Part shown: positions 32,701 to 43,159 of the stretch, in pieces
Layout: every line of letters begins with the position of its first letter
Numbering within the stretch: position 1 is the stretch's first letter
Source of the DNA: Diphasiastrum complanatum
Taxonomy: Eukaryota; Streptophyta; Lycopodiopsida; Lycopodiales; Lycopodiaceae
Assembly: GCA_029204225.1 (NCBI GenBank)
Contig: CM055099.1
Coordinates: 58,415,982-58,479,981 of the forward strand
Direction: 5' to 3'
Length of the DNA stretch: 64,000 nt
The notes under the pieces: generated by a model
Told to the model about the DNA's origin: nothing
What the model saw: only the letters and a program-made list of their open reading frames with translations
The model's database searches: none
Program-made: the position numbers and the translations under genes

Positions 32701-33730
32701 CTACTTTAGATTGAATGAAAATGATATCACTTTACTTTTGATCTATGTTGATGACATTATCTTAAGTGGTGGTAACAATCTAGATATAGATGAAATCAAG
32801 ATGGCACTCAAAAGAGAGTTTGAAATTCAAGGTCTTGGTAAACTTCATTATATCTTAGGAATAGAGATTATTAGAACTTCTAAATCTACATTCATATGTC
32901 AAGAAAAGTATGTTAACTCTATTCTAAAAAGGTTTCATATGGAAGATTGTAAAGTTGTTTCTACTCCTATGGAATCAAATGTAAAGCTAACTACAAGAAG
33001 TAATGAAAGATCCTTCAAGGACATTACTCTCTATAGAAAGCTAATAGGATCTCTTATATGGTTAACCATCACAAGACCTGATCTAAGCTTTGTGGTTGGT
33101 AAACTAAGTCAATTTATGCAAGATCCTAGTGAGGCTCATTGGAAGCTAGGAAAGAGAGTACTTAGATACATCTCGGGATCTAGAGATTTTGGCATCTTGT
33201 ATGGAGGTACTACACCTAACCTTTGTGGATTTTCAGATTCAGATTTTGCAGGTGATCAAATGGATAGGAAGTCAACAAGTGCCTTTGCAATCTATCTTGG
33301 AGATGGAGTGGTCTCATGGCTATCAAAGAAGCAACCAACTATCTCTCTATCTTCCACCGAAGCCGAGTACAAGGCATTAACAACATGCACCAAGGAGATT
33401 CTTTGGATCAAAAGGATGTTATTGGATCTTCACTTGCTGGAACCAGAGAAGACTCCAATCATACTTTGTGATAACCTTTCAGCCCAAAGCTTGGCAAGCA
33501 ATCCTGTTTTTCATGCAAGGAGCAAGCACATTGAGATTGCTCACCATTTTGTGAGAGATCAAGTCATTGCCAAAGAGGTGGAGCTTCAACATGTCTCTTC
33601 AAAGGAGTGTGTGGCTGATATCTTCACCAAACCATTGGGAAAGGACCTATATTTAATGCATAGATCTAATCTTGGAATGTGCTCAAAGACTATGTTGAAA
33701 CTAGCATCCAATGTTGAAGAGGGAGTGTGA
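29777..33730 (+). CDS. Gag-pol polyprotein of copia element B2 (1317 aa)
   Basis: Same domains and positions as B1: knuckle 250-263, protease Asp 309, integrase Asp 506, Asp 568 and Glu 604, RT YVDD 990-993, RNase H Asp 1154. I count eight amino-acid differences by eye: His to Tyr at 478 (CEHC/CEYC), Gln to Lys at 599 (PQQNG/PQKNG), Leu to Trp at 628, Thr to Ser (GKTPHE), Gly to Asp (CVGEA), Ser to Tyr (DHSLYF), Asp to Gly (IQDLGK) and Ile to Thr (KSIFIC). The PQKNG and IQGLGK changes touch residues usually conserved in copia integrase and RT, so activity may be reduced. No stop or frameshift. Confidence 0.95.
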   Translation: MASNGGIMLESSERLSSSNYSTWKVRMESLLELNELMDIVAEIEERPLTLQEQQRFDKKAKRALHIIKMNVTNELLKEVGKCQSASEAWNALKKLFESKSTSRVLTLRRQIFSSRQREGESAHAFILRVKSLSDDLACIDENIKDGEIVQVMLNGLLNEHANLVQSFAIQRVLPSVVDLQEILLAEEHRLQSKLDGASLQGGGEEAFFTKGKFKGKGKGKGKWSKGGNFDHDDHSSSSSSTKNNKSKFKCFYCGIKGHFANECYKKKREQGERQGNLTIDEEEHNTCESLVMTSSLLANIDDNDPWWIDSGASSHMTRHKEYFTSLLSYEGEGNIIYTANDGQCDIKGIGTIPISLSTNRKANLENVLYIPSITKNLLSVSQMIDKGLDVEFIGDACLISKCGSLIAQGRRHGKLFKLDACVISNHEGCMAREQLTNQEVWHKRLGHPNFKSLEVMAKKELVLGLPKSLVANNSVCEYCALSKSHRLAYSRSTSRSKEAFQLVHSDIHSSSTTSNGGAKMYATFIDDFSRYTWIYLLKSKDEVFAAFVKFKNEMENQFNTKIKCLRSDNGGEYTSNRFKDFCIAHGIKREMSSPRTPQKNGVAERKNRTLCECAKAMRLHANLAKSFWGEALACANYLCNRWTSASLDGKSPHEVLYGRRPSVKHCRIFGCTCFVNITLDDRTKEDPSSKKGVFVGYSEVSKAYKVYIPSTKKVVISRDVIFHEENVSNVVDVDVDVPTNHHDVQDVLDEDGDATPKQTSRKTQRQRAKPSRLTYDEKGKQVVDNSNFAFLTSFDEPTCVDEAIQKKEWIQAMDHEHQALIKSNTWRLVKLPKDKKAIGCKWIFKIKTNQDGSINKYKARLVAKGYAQEYGIDYDETFAPVAKMVTIRILISLATLYDWDMWQMDVTNAFLNGDLEEDIYMEQPEGYVSHDEPNHVCYLQKSLYGLKQAPRSWYAKLNSFLLSQNFVMSEYDHYLYFRLNENDITLLLIYVDDIILSGGNNLDIDEIKMALKREFEIQGLGKLHYILGIEIIRTSKSTFICQEKYVNSILKRFHMEDCKVVSTPMESNVKLTTRSNERSFKDITLYRKLIGSLIWLTITRPDLSFVVGKLSQFMQDPSEAHWKLGKRVLRYISGSRDFGILYGGTTPNLCGFSDSDFAGDQMDRKSTSAFAIYLGDGVVSWLSKKQPTISLSSTEAEYKALTTCTKEILWIKRMLLDLHLLEPEKTPIILCDNLSAQSLASNPVFHARSKHIEIAHHFVRDQVIAKEVELQHVSSKECVADIFTKPLGKDLYLMHRSNLGMCSKTMLKLASNVEEGV
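33716..33725 (+). other. Element B2 polypurine tract
   Basis: GAAGAGGGAG abutting the 3' LTR, within the coding frame. Confidence 0.85.
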
Positions 33731-34380
33731 AAATTGTCAACATTTCCTAGCTAGTTTGAGGCCTAAATTGGCTAAAATTGTAAATAGTTTTGGTTCTGGA
33801 GTTTTGCACGTGTGAACCAGGCCACAATGTTTTTATTTACTGTATTTTTTCAGTATGATGAAGTGTCAAACTTCATACCCTTCAAAATGAGACCATTTTG
33901 ATGTATTTTGGTCATATAAGCCATTTTTAGCTATTTTTCCTATATAGGGAACATCTAGGGTCAAGTACCTTCTAGAGAGAGGAGAGAGAGTCATCTTCCT
34001 CATCCATAAATAGTAGGGAAGTCGTGGAGAACAGGTTGGAGAAACCTTTTGTATGCTTCATTGAGATCAATAGATCATTGTCATTGTTTCTTCCTCCATT
34101 GAGAGCATTGTTGTGTGTATTGTCTTCAAGCTATTGTGTATGATCTTAGGTGCTTTCCAAAAGTGATAGGCTGATGTATTATGGACTGTATAATGCTATT
34201 TTGGGCCGCACTTGATGTTTATGGAAGTTTCCATTTGTGATAAATGCTTTTTGATCAAGTTCTTTGCATTCTAGGTAGCATAGAATGTGTTGCCAATTCC
34301 TAGCTTATGTAGTTTGGAGTGCAAGCATTCAAGCCAATGATCTTGGAGTTTAGATCCACTTAGGATCTGTATTTTTCACA
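33726..34380 (+). repeat. Element B2 3' LTR (655 bp)
   Basis: Ends at the right limit of the duplicated unit. Beyond it the sequence is unlike 16214 onward. Confidence 0.92.
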
Positions 34381-34820
34381 CCATGTATAGTGATGAATGA
34401 CAGAGACAAGAGAGAAGATGTGTCTCTCCATGAGTTACATCCTTTTATAACAGGTCCAAATTCTATTTGGCCACTTGGCTTTCCCTCTGAAATGTAAACC
34501 CTACTATTTTTGGGTCTAGATTCAATATATCCAAACTGATTCTGACGAATCTCCAAGATACTCGGACAGAGCAACTCAAGAGCACCTCTCACCTTAGATC
34601 AAGGAGGTCTCTGAGAAGACAAGACTAATGAAGACTGAGAGCTGAGTATGAGAGCCGAGATATACTAGCTAGGAAAGACATGCAAGAACTGTGTAAGCCT
34701 CATGGTGAATTCCGAAAGATGGAATGACCATGTAGAAACTAGTATTTCTAAGCAAATGTAATAAATGCAAGTAGACCCCTCTTAAAGAAAGTAGAGTGAG
34801 CCACCTTTTAATGGTGACCT
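34381..34820. other. Unassigned flank between B2 and a gypsy remnant
   Basis: No coding homology. The minus strand has a TATA-like TTATAAAAGG near 34443-34452, which might belong to an LTR of the gypsy remnant to the right. Not established. Confidence 0.35.
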
Positions 34821-35820
34821 CTAGTGGAGAGCAATATTCCACTTGTAATTTGTGAAATGTGGAAATTCCACTAGGATGACTACTATCCGAAAATTAAACT
34901 CCAACAATAGAGGTAGCCATCTAGTGATTCTCCTTGTGTTGCAAGTTTTATTAATGAGATAGAGCAAAGGTTGATGGTCCGTATAAAAAGCAAAATGTGT
35001 GGCCATCAAGTAGTGTCGAAATTTCTTAATCGCATAGATCATTGCCAGTGCTTCTCGCTTTGTGGTTGAGTAATTCATTTCCGTATCATTGAGTTGTCGG
35101 CTTGCAAATCGGATCGAAAAATCCTTTCTGTGTTTTCTTGGCTAGGTTAAGACTACTCCAATTGCATACTTCGATGTGTCCATATGCACATGAAACTCAA
35201 TGGACCAATTGGGGGGATGTAGGATTGGTACCGAATCCAATGCATCTTTAAACTTTTGGAAAGCCTGTAGGGCTTCTTTGTTCCAATGTGGATCCGTTGT
35301 GAGTTTGTAAATTGGTCGGGCTAACATCGCAAAATCCAGAATGAAGATCCTATAATAGTTAGCATGACCCATAAAAATGTCGACTTCGAAGATCATTCCT
35401 GGTGGTGGTAGATCAACAATGATCCTGATCTTTGATAGGTCCGTGGCGATCCCATGTCTAGATACTATATGGCTGAGAATCAAGCCATGTGTAACCCAAA
35501 ATTGACAATTTTCTAGATTCAAGGAAATTGTGGCATTTTTGTAGCACCTTCTCAAAATTGGATAAGTGTTCTGAGTCTGGTACATGCACGCACAGATCGT
35601 CCAAGAAAATTTTCAGGAATTTCTACAAATGCTCTTTGAATGTCGTTTGCATGACTCACAGGAAAGTGCCTGGGGCATTGCAAAGTCCGAATGGCATTAC
35701 CTTATAGGCATAGGTTCCCTATTCCATGGTGAATGCTATCTTATACTGGTCTTGGGGTGCTATCTTCACCTGGTTGTAACCGTTGAAGCCGTCTAAAAAA
35801 TTGTAGGCTTCGGCTCCAGC
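34821..35820 (-). pseudogene. Ty3/gypsy RT-RNase H fragment
   Basis: Minus strand, several frames. From right to left: RT with FNGYNQVKIAPQDQYKIAF, VMPFGLCNAPGTF and a degenerate FLDDL active-site motif (near 35610); RT connection (FVMGHANYYR-like, 35585-35142); then RNase H with NYSTTKREALAMIYAIKKFR and YTDHQPLLYL (35078-34821). In-frame stops and frameshifts throughout. No integrase follows to the left, where the B2 flank begins. Confidence 0.8.
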
Positions 35821-36329
35821 CACTCTGTAAAAAAAACAAGAAATAGCTATCCCTGGCAATAGTATAGGAGAGAAAGAGAGAGATAGAGAGTGAGAGTGAG
35901 AGTGAGAGTGGAGGTTAGCTCAAATGCTCCTTATGCTTGCTAATGGAAAAACATTAACTATGGCAACCAATAAGCATAAAAATAGAAAGCAATGGAAAAA
36001 TACAAACAAGAACATTAGCAAGTAGTAAATAGCAAATGAGGATGCTTCTCTTCCAAAAATGGTAGAGTTTTCTCCTTCTCATTAAGCATGAAATTAGAGT
36101 ACAAATGGTGTCTTTTTATAAAATGGGGAAGGTCCTTGCCCCAAAATCCTATTGCCTGATATTCACATAGATCCTAACCATTCATCTTGGCCCCAACTTG
36201 ATCCAAGGCTCCACAAAATCAAGTTGTGTGCTCATTGGGCCATGGGCTTATATGTGTAGGATGCCATGCCCTCGCAACACATTTTATTGGCCAATATTAT
36301 TTATTTACAATTTGTTGGAAATACCCCCA
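35821..36329. other. Unassigned, with GA-rich simple repeat
   Basis: AGAGAGATAGAGAGTGAGAG-type microsatellite at about 35866-35923; remaining sequence without homology I can name. Confidence 0.5.
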
Positions 36330-36333
36330 ATAG

Positions 36334-37463
36334 CACCTAGTGTGCATAATTCATAAGGCTCTCTATGGTTTGAAGCAACCACCAAGAGCCTGGTTTGAGA
36401 AGATCAATGCATTTGTAATCGTGAATGGTTTTGTTTTAAACTCGACAGACTCGAATGTTTACTTCAAGTCTGTTTTCAATTCCTTCATTATCATCACTCT
36501 CTATGTTGATGATACGTGTCTTTTTTGTGACAATTTGAGTTTGATGAGAAGGATACAAAATGCATGTTATCACAGGAGTACAAAATGACTGATATGGGTC
36601 TAGCCCATTACCATCTCGGAACCCAAATCTATCAAGATTGACTCAACAGATAGATCTTCATCAGTCAACAATGATATCTCATCAACGTGCTAGAAAAATA
36701 CGGAATGACCAAAATCAAGCTAGTTCCCACTCACTGACGCTATTGAAGGAGCAATATCCACAATCTGAGACAGAGAAGGAGGAAATGAAGCAATATCCAT
36801 TTCACTCCATTATTGGGTCACTCATGTATGTTATGCTTTGCACTCGACCCAACTTAGCATACTCCATTAGCTCTCTCAGCCAATTCCTATCGAATCCAGA
36901 GCCAACTCATTGGAAAGCTCTATGAAGGTCATGAAGTATGTTCAAGCTACAAAACATCTCAGCATCTGTTATGGAGGTAGCCAATCTGTCAATATTCCTG
37001 AAGGATATACAGATGCAGATTGGGCAAGAGATATTGACACCAGAAGATCGACTTCTGGATTTGTATTCCTACTGAATCAAAGCCCAATCTCATGGAACAA
37101 CTGAAAGCAGACCTCAGTAGCATTATCTTCAACCAAATCAGAATACATAGTTGTCACAAATGCTACCAAGGAGACAATCTGGCTAAGACACCTGCTTGCA
37201 GATATCCAATGACTACTTATTGTGACAATCAAAGTACAATAGCACTATCTCTAAATATGAGATTTCATTCTTGGAGCAAACATATCAAAATCAAGTATCA
37301 TTTCATTAGAGAAAAAGTGCAAAGCAAGAAAGTAACATTGGTTTTTTGTAGGACAAACTTAATGGCAGCATATTACTTCACTAAAGCTTTATCAAAAGAG
37401 AACCATCTCAGATTTAATGACATGTTAAATCTGAAGATTCAAGTTTCTCAAGATTCACATTAA
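36334..37463 (+). pseudogene. Copia RT-RNase H fragment, 5'-truncated
   Basis: Begins inside RT (HKALYGLKQPPRAWFEK), passes TLYVDDTCLF with an intact YVDD, then RT thumb (GSLMYVMLCTRPNLAYSIS), RNase H (YTDADWARDIDTRRSTSGF, TYCDNQSTIALS, SKHIKIKYHFIREKV) and ends LMAAYYFTKALSKENH. At least three frameshifts or stops separate the segments. The stop TAA at 37461 is followed by GGGAGAG and an LTR, so this is the 3' end of one element. Confidence 0.85.
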
Positions 37464-37470
37464 GGGAGAG

Positions 37471-38340
37471 TGTTGGATTTTAATGCTCAGGACCAAATCT
37501 CTGATGGAGTAATGAGCATCCTAAAAGACTCAAGCCGAAGTTGACTCCATCGACTTTGAAGACATCGAAGTGTCCGAAGTTCGACTTCATTAACTTCAAC
37601 TTCTCCATGTATATAATCAAATGTTAACCTCTGAAGTATCCGACATCGAAGTGTTCGACATCGAAGTCATCGACTTTCTCCTATGTATACTCATCCAATA
37701 TATATAACATTGACTTACCCACCATCGAAGTCATCGACTACTTTGACTTCAACTTCGACTTCGTCCATATATAAATATATTCAGCCAACTTCATCAACAT
37801 CGAAGTCATTGACTTCAACTTCTTAAATGTATATATATCCATCAACTGAATTCATCGACTTATCTGACTTTGTCGAGTTAACCAAATTCGCCATCAACTG
37901 ACCTTTGTTGATTCTTTCCATTAGGAAAAAAAAACGATCCAAATAAACTGTTAGACGTCTTTATTGCAGTTCACTTACTATTGTACATTATTGCTCTAAG
38001 GCAATTGTAATAAATGCTAAATAGATATTTAGCAAACATATATTTTACAATAGATATTTTGTAATCAGCTATAACAGACTGATCAATAGTTGTGTTAATA
38101 ACAAATCATTCTTCTTTCAAGAAGCACTACTATAGCCAAGTGGTATCACGCTCAAGCTGAAGTTATCACTTCAAGCAATTGTACTCATTGTCAATATTAA
38201 TCAGAGTGCAATTTCAGTCTCACTATTGTTTCGATTTGTGTTGCTACTCAAATTTCCATCTTGATTAACTGCTGCACTACCAATCCAAAAGCTAGCCACC
38301 CGCTATCATATTGCCATTGCTATCCTACCATTTTCCAACA
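37471..38340 (+). repeat. 3' LTR of the 36.3-kb copia fragment (870 bp)
   Basis: Starts TGTTGGATTT after the tract AGGGAGAG and ends TTTTCCAACA, giving TGTTGGA/TCCAACA ends. The U3 part, about 37540-37900, is made of many diverged copies of an ATCGAAGTCATCGACTT-like motif. No matching 5' LTR is in the window. Confidence 0.7.
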
Positions 38341-39405
38341 CGAACACCCATATTTAGTTGTCCACTAAGGAAGAAAAGCAAGGAGAGGCTTCCACCCTGT
38401 TGCACTTAACAAGTGTGGTTGGAATGCCCAAGACATCTATAGTACCATTGTTTATCTAGATGAGAGCTTAAAAATGCTAAGAAAAAAACCAACCAAATCT
38501 GCTACTATAGGACCTGCTAGTGACTCATCAGGTTTCTTATATGTTCCAGAATACTCCAATTCAAAGGTTGGGTGAGGAAACTTTAGATGCATGAAGAAAT
38601 GGGTAAAAGAAGCTCAACGGATACCAGGCCAAGGAGGTAGCCCAGGAGCATGACAAAGGTCAGCCCAAAGGTGAAATTGATCAAAAGTTTGATGCTTTCC
38701 CCCACTCTCTGATGAATCCAAGACTTCCACAATTCGTCCATGAGACTAAAGAGAATGCACTAGAACATTCTGATATGGATATCCCTTTTCATATCAAGGA
38801 GATGGAAAAGAACCATACAACTATTTTAGTTAATATGATTCTAGGAGGTGTCCAATTGCAATTGGGCACCTTATTATAAGACATCCAACAGAGACAGTAT
38901 GTAGATGGTTATGATCAGCGAATGAAGTTTTGAGTCAGCACACTAGCAAACAAACGGATTTACAGTCAGTGAGAGCCATTTCTCAGATGCAAACAGTTTT
39001 GTACCAGCCCTCTGCAATGTGTTTTTCTAGGGCAGCGACTGAGCAAACAGTTTTGGCAGATTCCCATCGCATTTTCACAACCCACCATTTCCAGCCCATG
39101 CTTATGCCATGTGCCATTCATTTAGATCTGATAGCCCTCTGTGCTCCAGTGCTCTACATGTACATGTAGAGCTCTGTGCCATGTGCCATTCATTTAGATC
39201 TAGGAGGTCTCTATGCTCTAGTGCTCTATATGTATATTATTAAGCGACAGTTTGTAGCCAGCAGTAAGCTTGTCAATGGGTTACTTGTCCACCTCATTTT
39301 CTTGTGGCTATTAAATGTCTATGGCTACTTTCTATCCAAGAGCATTCTTTGCTTAGCAATGATTGTTCTGAAATAGCCAACTAGTGGTTCTTTGTTCTTC
39401 TAAGA
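38341..39405. other. Unassigned, contains a 72-bp tandem duplication
   Basis: Two diverged copies of a 72-bp unit starting ATGTGCCATTCATTTAGATC at about 39109 and 39181. The rest shows no homology that I recognise. Confidence 0.5.
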
Positions 39406-39410
39406 AATGG

Positions 39411-41260
39411 CAATATTTCTTTTCAAGGAGATTGGTAAGTGCACATCATCTTTGGAGGCTTGGGAAGCTTTGAAGAAGCTTTATGAATCCAAGTCTACAT
39501 CAAGAGTTCTTACTCTTAGGAGGCAAATCTTTCAAAGTTTGCCAGAGAAGGAAGAGAGTACTCATGCTTTTGTTAATGATGAGTTAGCATGTATTGATGA
39601 AAGCATTAAAGAGGTAGAACTTGTTCATGTTATACTTAATGGCTTGTTGGATGATCATGCTAATCTTGTTCAAAGTTTTGCTATTTAAAATACTTTGCCA
39701 AGTATTGTGGATTTGCAAGAGATGCAAGTGGTCTAAAGGGCAAGATCAAGGTGAGACTTCCTCTTTTGGCAAAACGAAAGATAAGTCTAAGTTAAAATGC
39801 TTCTATTGTGGAATCAAAGGGCATTGTGCAAATGAATGTTTGAAGAAAGCAAAGAGATGAAGGTAGCAAGCAAATCAACTTTACTACAAATGATGAGGAT
39901 CTAAGTGTGGTGATTCTCTTTTGTTGTGGTCTTCAAGTCTAATATCAAATGAAGGTGACAAAGATTCATGGTGGATTGATAGTGGAACTAGACGTTCACA
40001 CATGATTGTTCTTTACTTCTCTTGGTCACTTATGATGGAGCCAAGAAAGCAATTCACATGGCCAATGGTGGTAAGTGTGTGATTGAAGGTATTGGTTCAA
40101 TTCCTATTTATCTGTCTACCAATAGGACAGCAAGGCTTGATAGTGTTCTTTACATTCCCTCACTTTCAAAAAATTTGCTAAGTATTGGTCAAATGATAGA
40201 GAAAGGATACATGGTAAAGTTTGGTGGTGATGCTTGTTTAATTACAAAGGAAGAAATCTTGGTTGCTAGGGGCAATAGACAAGGTAGACTTTTCAAGCTT
40301 GATGCTTTTGTTATGGCTAACAAAAGGATGGAATGGAAAAGGAGATTGGTCTCAAATTTCCAAAGTTTCCTTTTAGCATCAATAAGATTGGTGGAACTTA
40401 TGCAAAGTCTAACAAGGTTTCCTTATGCTAGATCTAGGTCAAGATCTAGTATGCTTCTTGGAGATGTTCATCTTTGTGCTAACTTGGCTAGTCTTGAGGA
40501 TAATGACGGTGTTTCAATGGTTCTTCATGGCAAGTGCAAGCATGCAAAAGGTAAGGAAAGAGCTAACTTCATCAATGGAGGTGAAGGTTCTTCCTTCAAA
40601 AAGATTGTTGCTAATGATTTTTTTGATCAAATGGAAAAGGATGTTGCTAGGTGCATTCATGAAGGAGGTGGTTCTTCTACATTACTTTGTTACGATTCCA
40701 AGAAAGTCATTTTTGCAACAAGTGGAGTCACATGTCTTCATAAAGAGAGTAGATCAAATGGTTCTATCAAGAGACTTGGTGAGGGAGATAGTCACAAGTC
40801 AAGAAGAAGAGAAATATGTGAAGAGTTCAAAGTAGGATGATAGTGAGGAAGAATTATTATCATATGAGGCATTACCTAAATCATTAAGTAGAAGTTCTTT
40901 TTTGAAAAAAGTGAGTACTTCAGTCATCCTTATGTTGAAGGTACTAATCATTTTTTTCATGGCTTCTAATGTCTTTGAGGTTTTTACTTCTTATGATGCA
41001 ATCATTAAGAGGGAGTCTTATGAAGGAAAGAGCAATGGAAGTTTGGTTCATGGGAAGATCCAAGTCATGGATCTCACATCTCTTCATCAACTCAAAAGAG
41101 GGAATTTCTCAGAAGAACAGTAAATTCATGATAAACAAACAGATGGAAGGGAGGGTGGTGGTGACAACAGTAGATGGTGTGGACGATAGACATGAGAATG
41201 GGCCTAGAAGTATGGCAAGAGGTTGGTGGAAGAAGGAGACTGATTTTTCAATGCTTGTGT
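39411..41260 (+). pseudogene. Decayed relative of element A: gag, knuckle, protease and A-specific region
   Basis: Starts inside gag (KEIGKCTSSLEAWEALKKLY, STSRVLTLRRQIFQS), with a stop after SFAI near 39686. The CCHC knuckle CFYCGIKGHCANEC is at about 39798, and a protease with WWIDSG near 39975 is frameshifted after it. Then an open 272-codon stretch (40022-40840) runs from protease (GIGSIPIYLSTNRTARL, GRLFKLDAFVM) through a pre-integrase remnant into YARSRSRSSMLLGDVHLCA. From there it matches the unknown region of element A: HGKCKHAKGKERANFINGG, FATSGVTCLHKESRSNGS, RLGEGD, then in another frame KGK/MDLTSLHQLK at about 41070-41100. Homology fades near 41255. No LTRs found. Integrase core and RT are absent. 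Confidence 0.8.
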
Positions 41261-43159
41261 TTCCCTTTCTGAAAGATCTTCATCGTGACTGGGGTACTTC
41301 TTCTGATCGAGTCGCTTTGGATTGCCCATCTGTCTTATTAGCCTTGTCATTGTCGACTTTGGGTTTGTGAACTTGGCTGTTGATCTTGCTGGTGTTGTTG
41401 CTGGCAGTGTAACTGCTCCAGTGGATCCAAGCAAATCCACTCTCTCTCTCTCTCCCCCCCCCAAAAAAAATCTATTGGTGGAGATGTTGTTGCTGGTGAC
41501 TGTTCATGCTCAGGATTGGATCGGCGTGTGGAACACGTCGTTGAAACTCGTTGAATATGTGACTGGACTAAAGATTGAACAAATTTTAACTAAATTTGTT
41601 TCGATCTTGCTGTAGTTGACTCAAAGAATAATATGGCAATGGTGTAGGAATCAACTCTAACTTGTCATGGATTTCTCATAGTTTTCAAAATTTTAAAACT
41701 GCTATACATGGTAATCTGAAGATGGATAGATGAATGAAAATACTCTCGTGCAGTAGCTATTCCTCATGCAAAAATCAGTCACACAAAATAGGTGAAGAGA
41801 AACAAGGAAATAAACAAACGTTACAGATAGTGAGAACTGTACAGCACTTGTCGAACAAAACTTGCATTCATCAACATTGATAATGTACCTTGATAGTTGC
41901 AATATTTCAGTTGTTTTGTAGAGTAATGTGACTTACTCTGACATGCCCTTGTCAAAACAAGACAGGGTTGGTGACACTAAAACCTATCATCATGGATAAC
42001 AGATGTTGTAAGATATAGTGTGAGATGTGTTGAAGTTCACATGTGTGGATTGTCCACTACATGTACTTGTGATCTCCTAAGGTGTGTAGATGCACCAAGA
42101 TCAAGACTAGATTGAGATTCAAGATCTAACTTTGATTCTATGGCAAAAACACACTACTACATGCATTCAATCACTTTCAACTCTCACTCACACATGTGGA
42201 AAGTATTCAAAAAATAATCTAAGTAAAAACAAGCTGCTCTCCTCGAGTAGAGAGAGAAAAAGCATCATGAGCTCTCGAGTAGAGAGAAAAAGCTAGAAAT
42301 CCAATAACTCACAAAATCCATGAAATCATCAAATCAATTAGATCCAAAATGAGGAGTACAATGATACTAGTAGATCCACGAGCTACCACTATGCTTAACT
42401 ATGATTGGACCATACTTTGTCACCTCTTGATCCTATTGGACCATTGATCCATGCACCTCTTAATTCTATTTGACTATATTCAAGCACATCTCAATTTCCT
42501 ATTGGACCTCACAAGGTTCCACCTCTAATTCCTATTGGACCTCTTGGAATTCATCAAACAAAAGCTTTACACTTGTCTACACTCTAATTGGCACGTGTTT
42601 AGCCTCTTACTCTATTTTGGCTCAATAGTGGCATTACAAGTGGAAATGCATAATTTGCCATCTATGCCAAATTTATTCCTATCAACATCCTACACCTAGA
42701 TGCTTGATGTAAAAAACATAAAACCCATATATCTAACATAGATAATCTTTTTCAATTCTTCACAAGATGCAAGTATGGGTGAGGTACTATGTCTTGAGGA
42801 CCTCTTTGAACAAGAGATTCAGAACCGAATCTCTAAATGGATTTCCAAATCCTAGATGTATTGTGTATTGGCACATTGGAAATCTTATTTGCATGTGGAA
42901 AGACAAATAGATTGGAGTTTGTAGAAAGGGAGAAAAACTGTCAATTCCCTATGGAGGTTGCTCATGGTTGGACATTGTAGCAGATGACGGAATATTGGTT
43001 TCACTTTCTTTTGACAAGGACTCATTTCATATTGTCTTTTTTCATTATGGAGCTGGTGTATTGGACGGTGATGTAGTAGAAGTTTACAAGAAACTTCTCG
43101 ATTGAGCAGCATGTTTAATTGTTGGTTGCTATGGTGCTCGTGTTGTTGTCGTGAAAATC
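41261..43159. other. Unassigned DNA with a TC microsatellite
   Basis: CTCTCTCTCTCTCC followed by C and A runs at about 41439-41470. At 42029-42250 there are CACATGTG motifs and two CTCGAGTAGAGAGA copies resembling the LTR at 63.3 kb in reverse, so an LTR remnant is possible. No coding homology. Confidence 0.35.

Larger units (their letters stand above)
16214..34380. repeat. Second copy of an 18,167-bp segmental duplication
   Basis: 5790-16213 aligns with 23957-34380 at a constant offset of 18,167, and 1-233 aligns with about 23729-23961. The distance between the two right-hand ends (34380 minus 16213) equals the offset, so 16214 is where unit 2 begins if the copies are in tandem. Unit 1 would begin left of the window. 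Differences are scattered single bases plus the element A insertion. Confidence 0.8.
27950..34380 (+). mobile_element. Element B2: full-length Ty1/copia retrotransposon, second copy
   Basis: Same length and structure as B1: LTRs 27950-28604 and 33726-34380, primer site 28605-28616, leader, 1317-codon frame and polypurine tract 33716-33725. Flanks are ATCTA and CCATG, again not matching. The 5' LTR has TTTCAAACGTGTGAA and the 3' LTR TTTTGCACGTGTGAA at the palindrome, so each LTR has lost its perfect symmetry. Confidence 0.93.
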
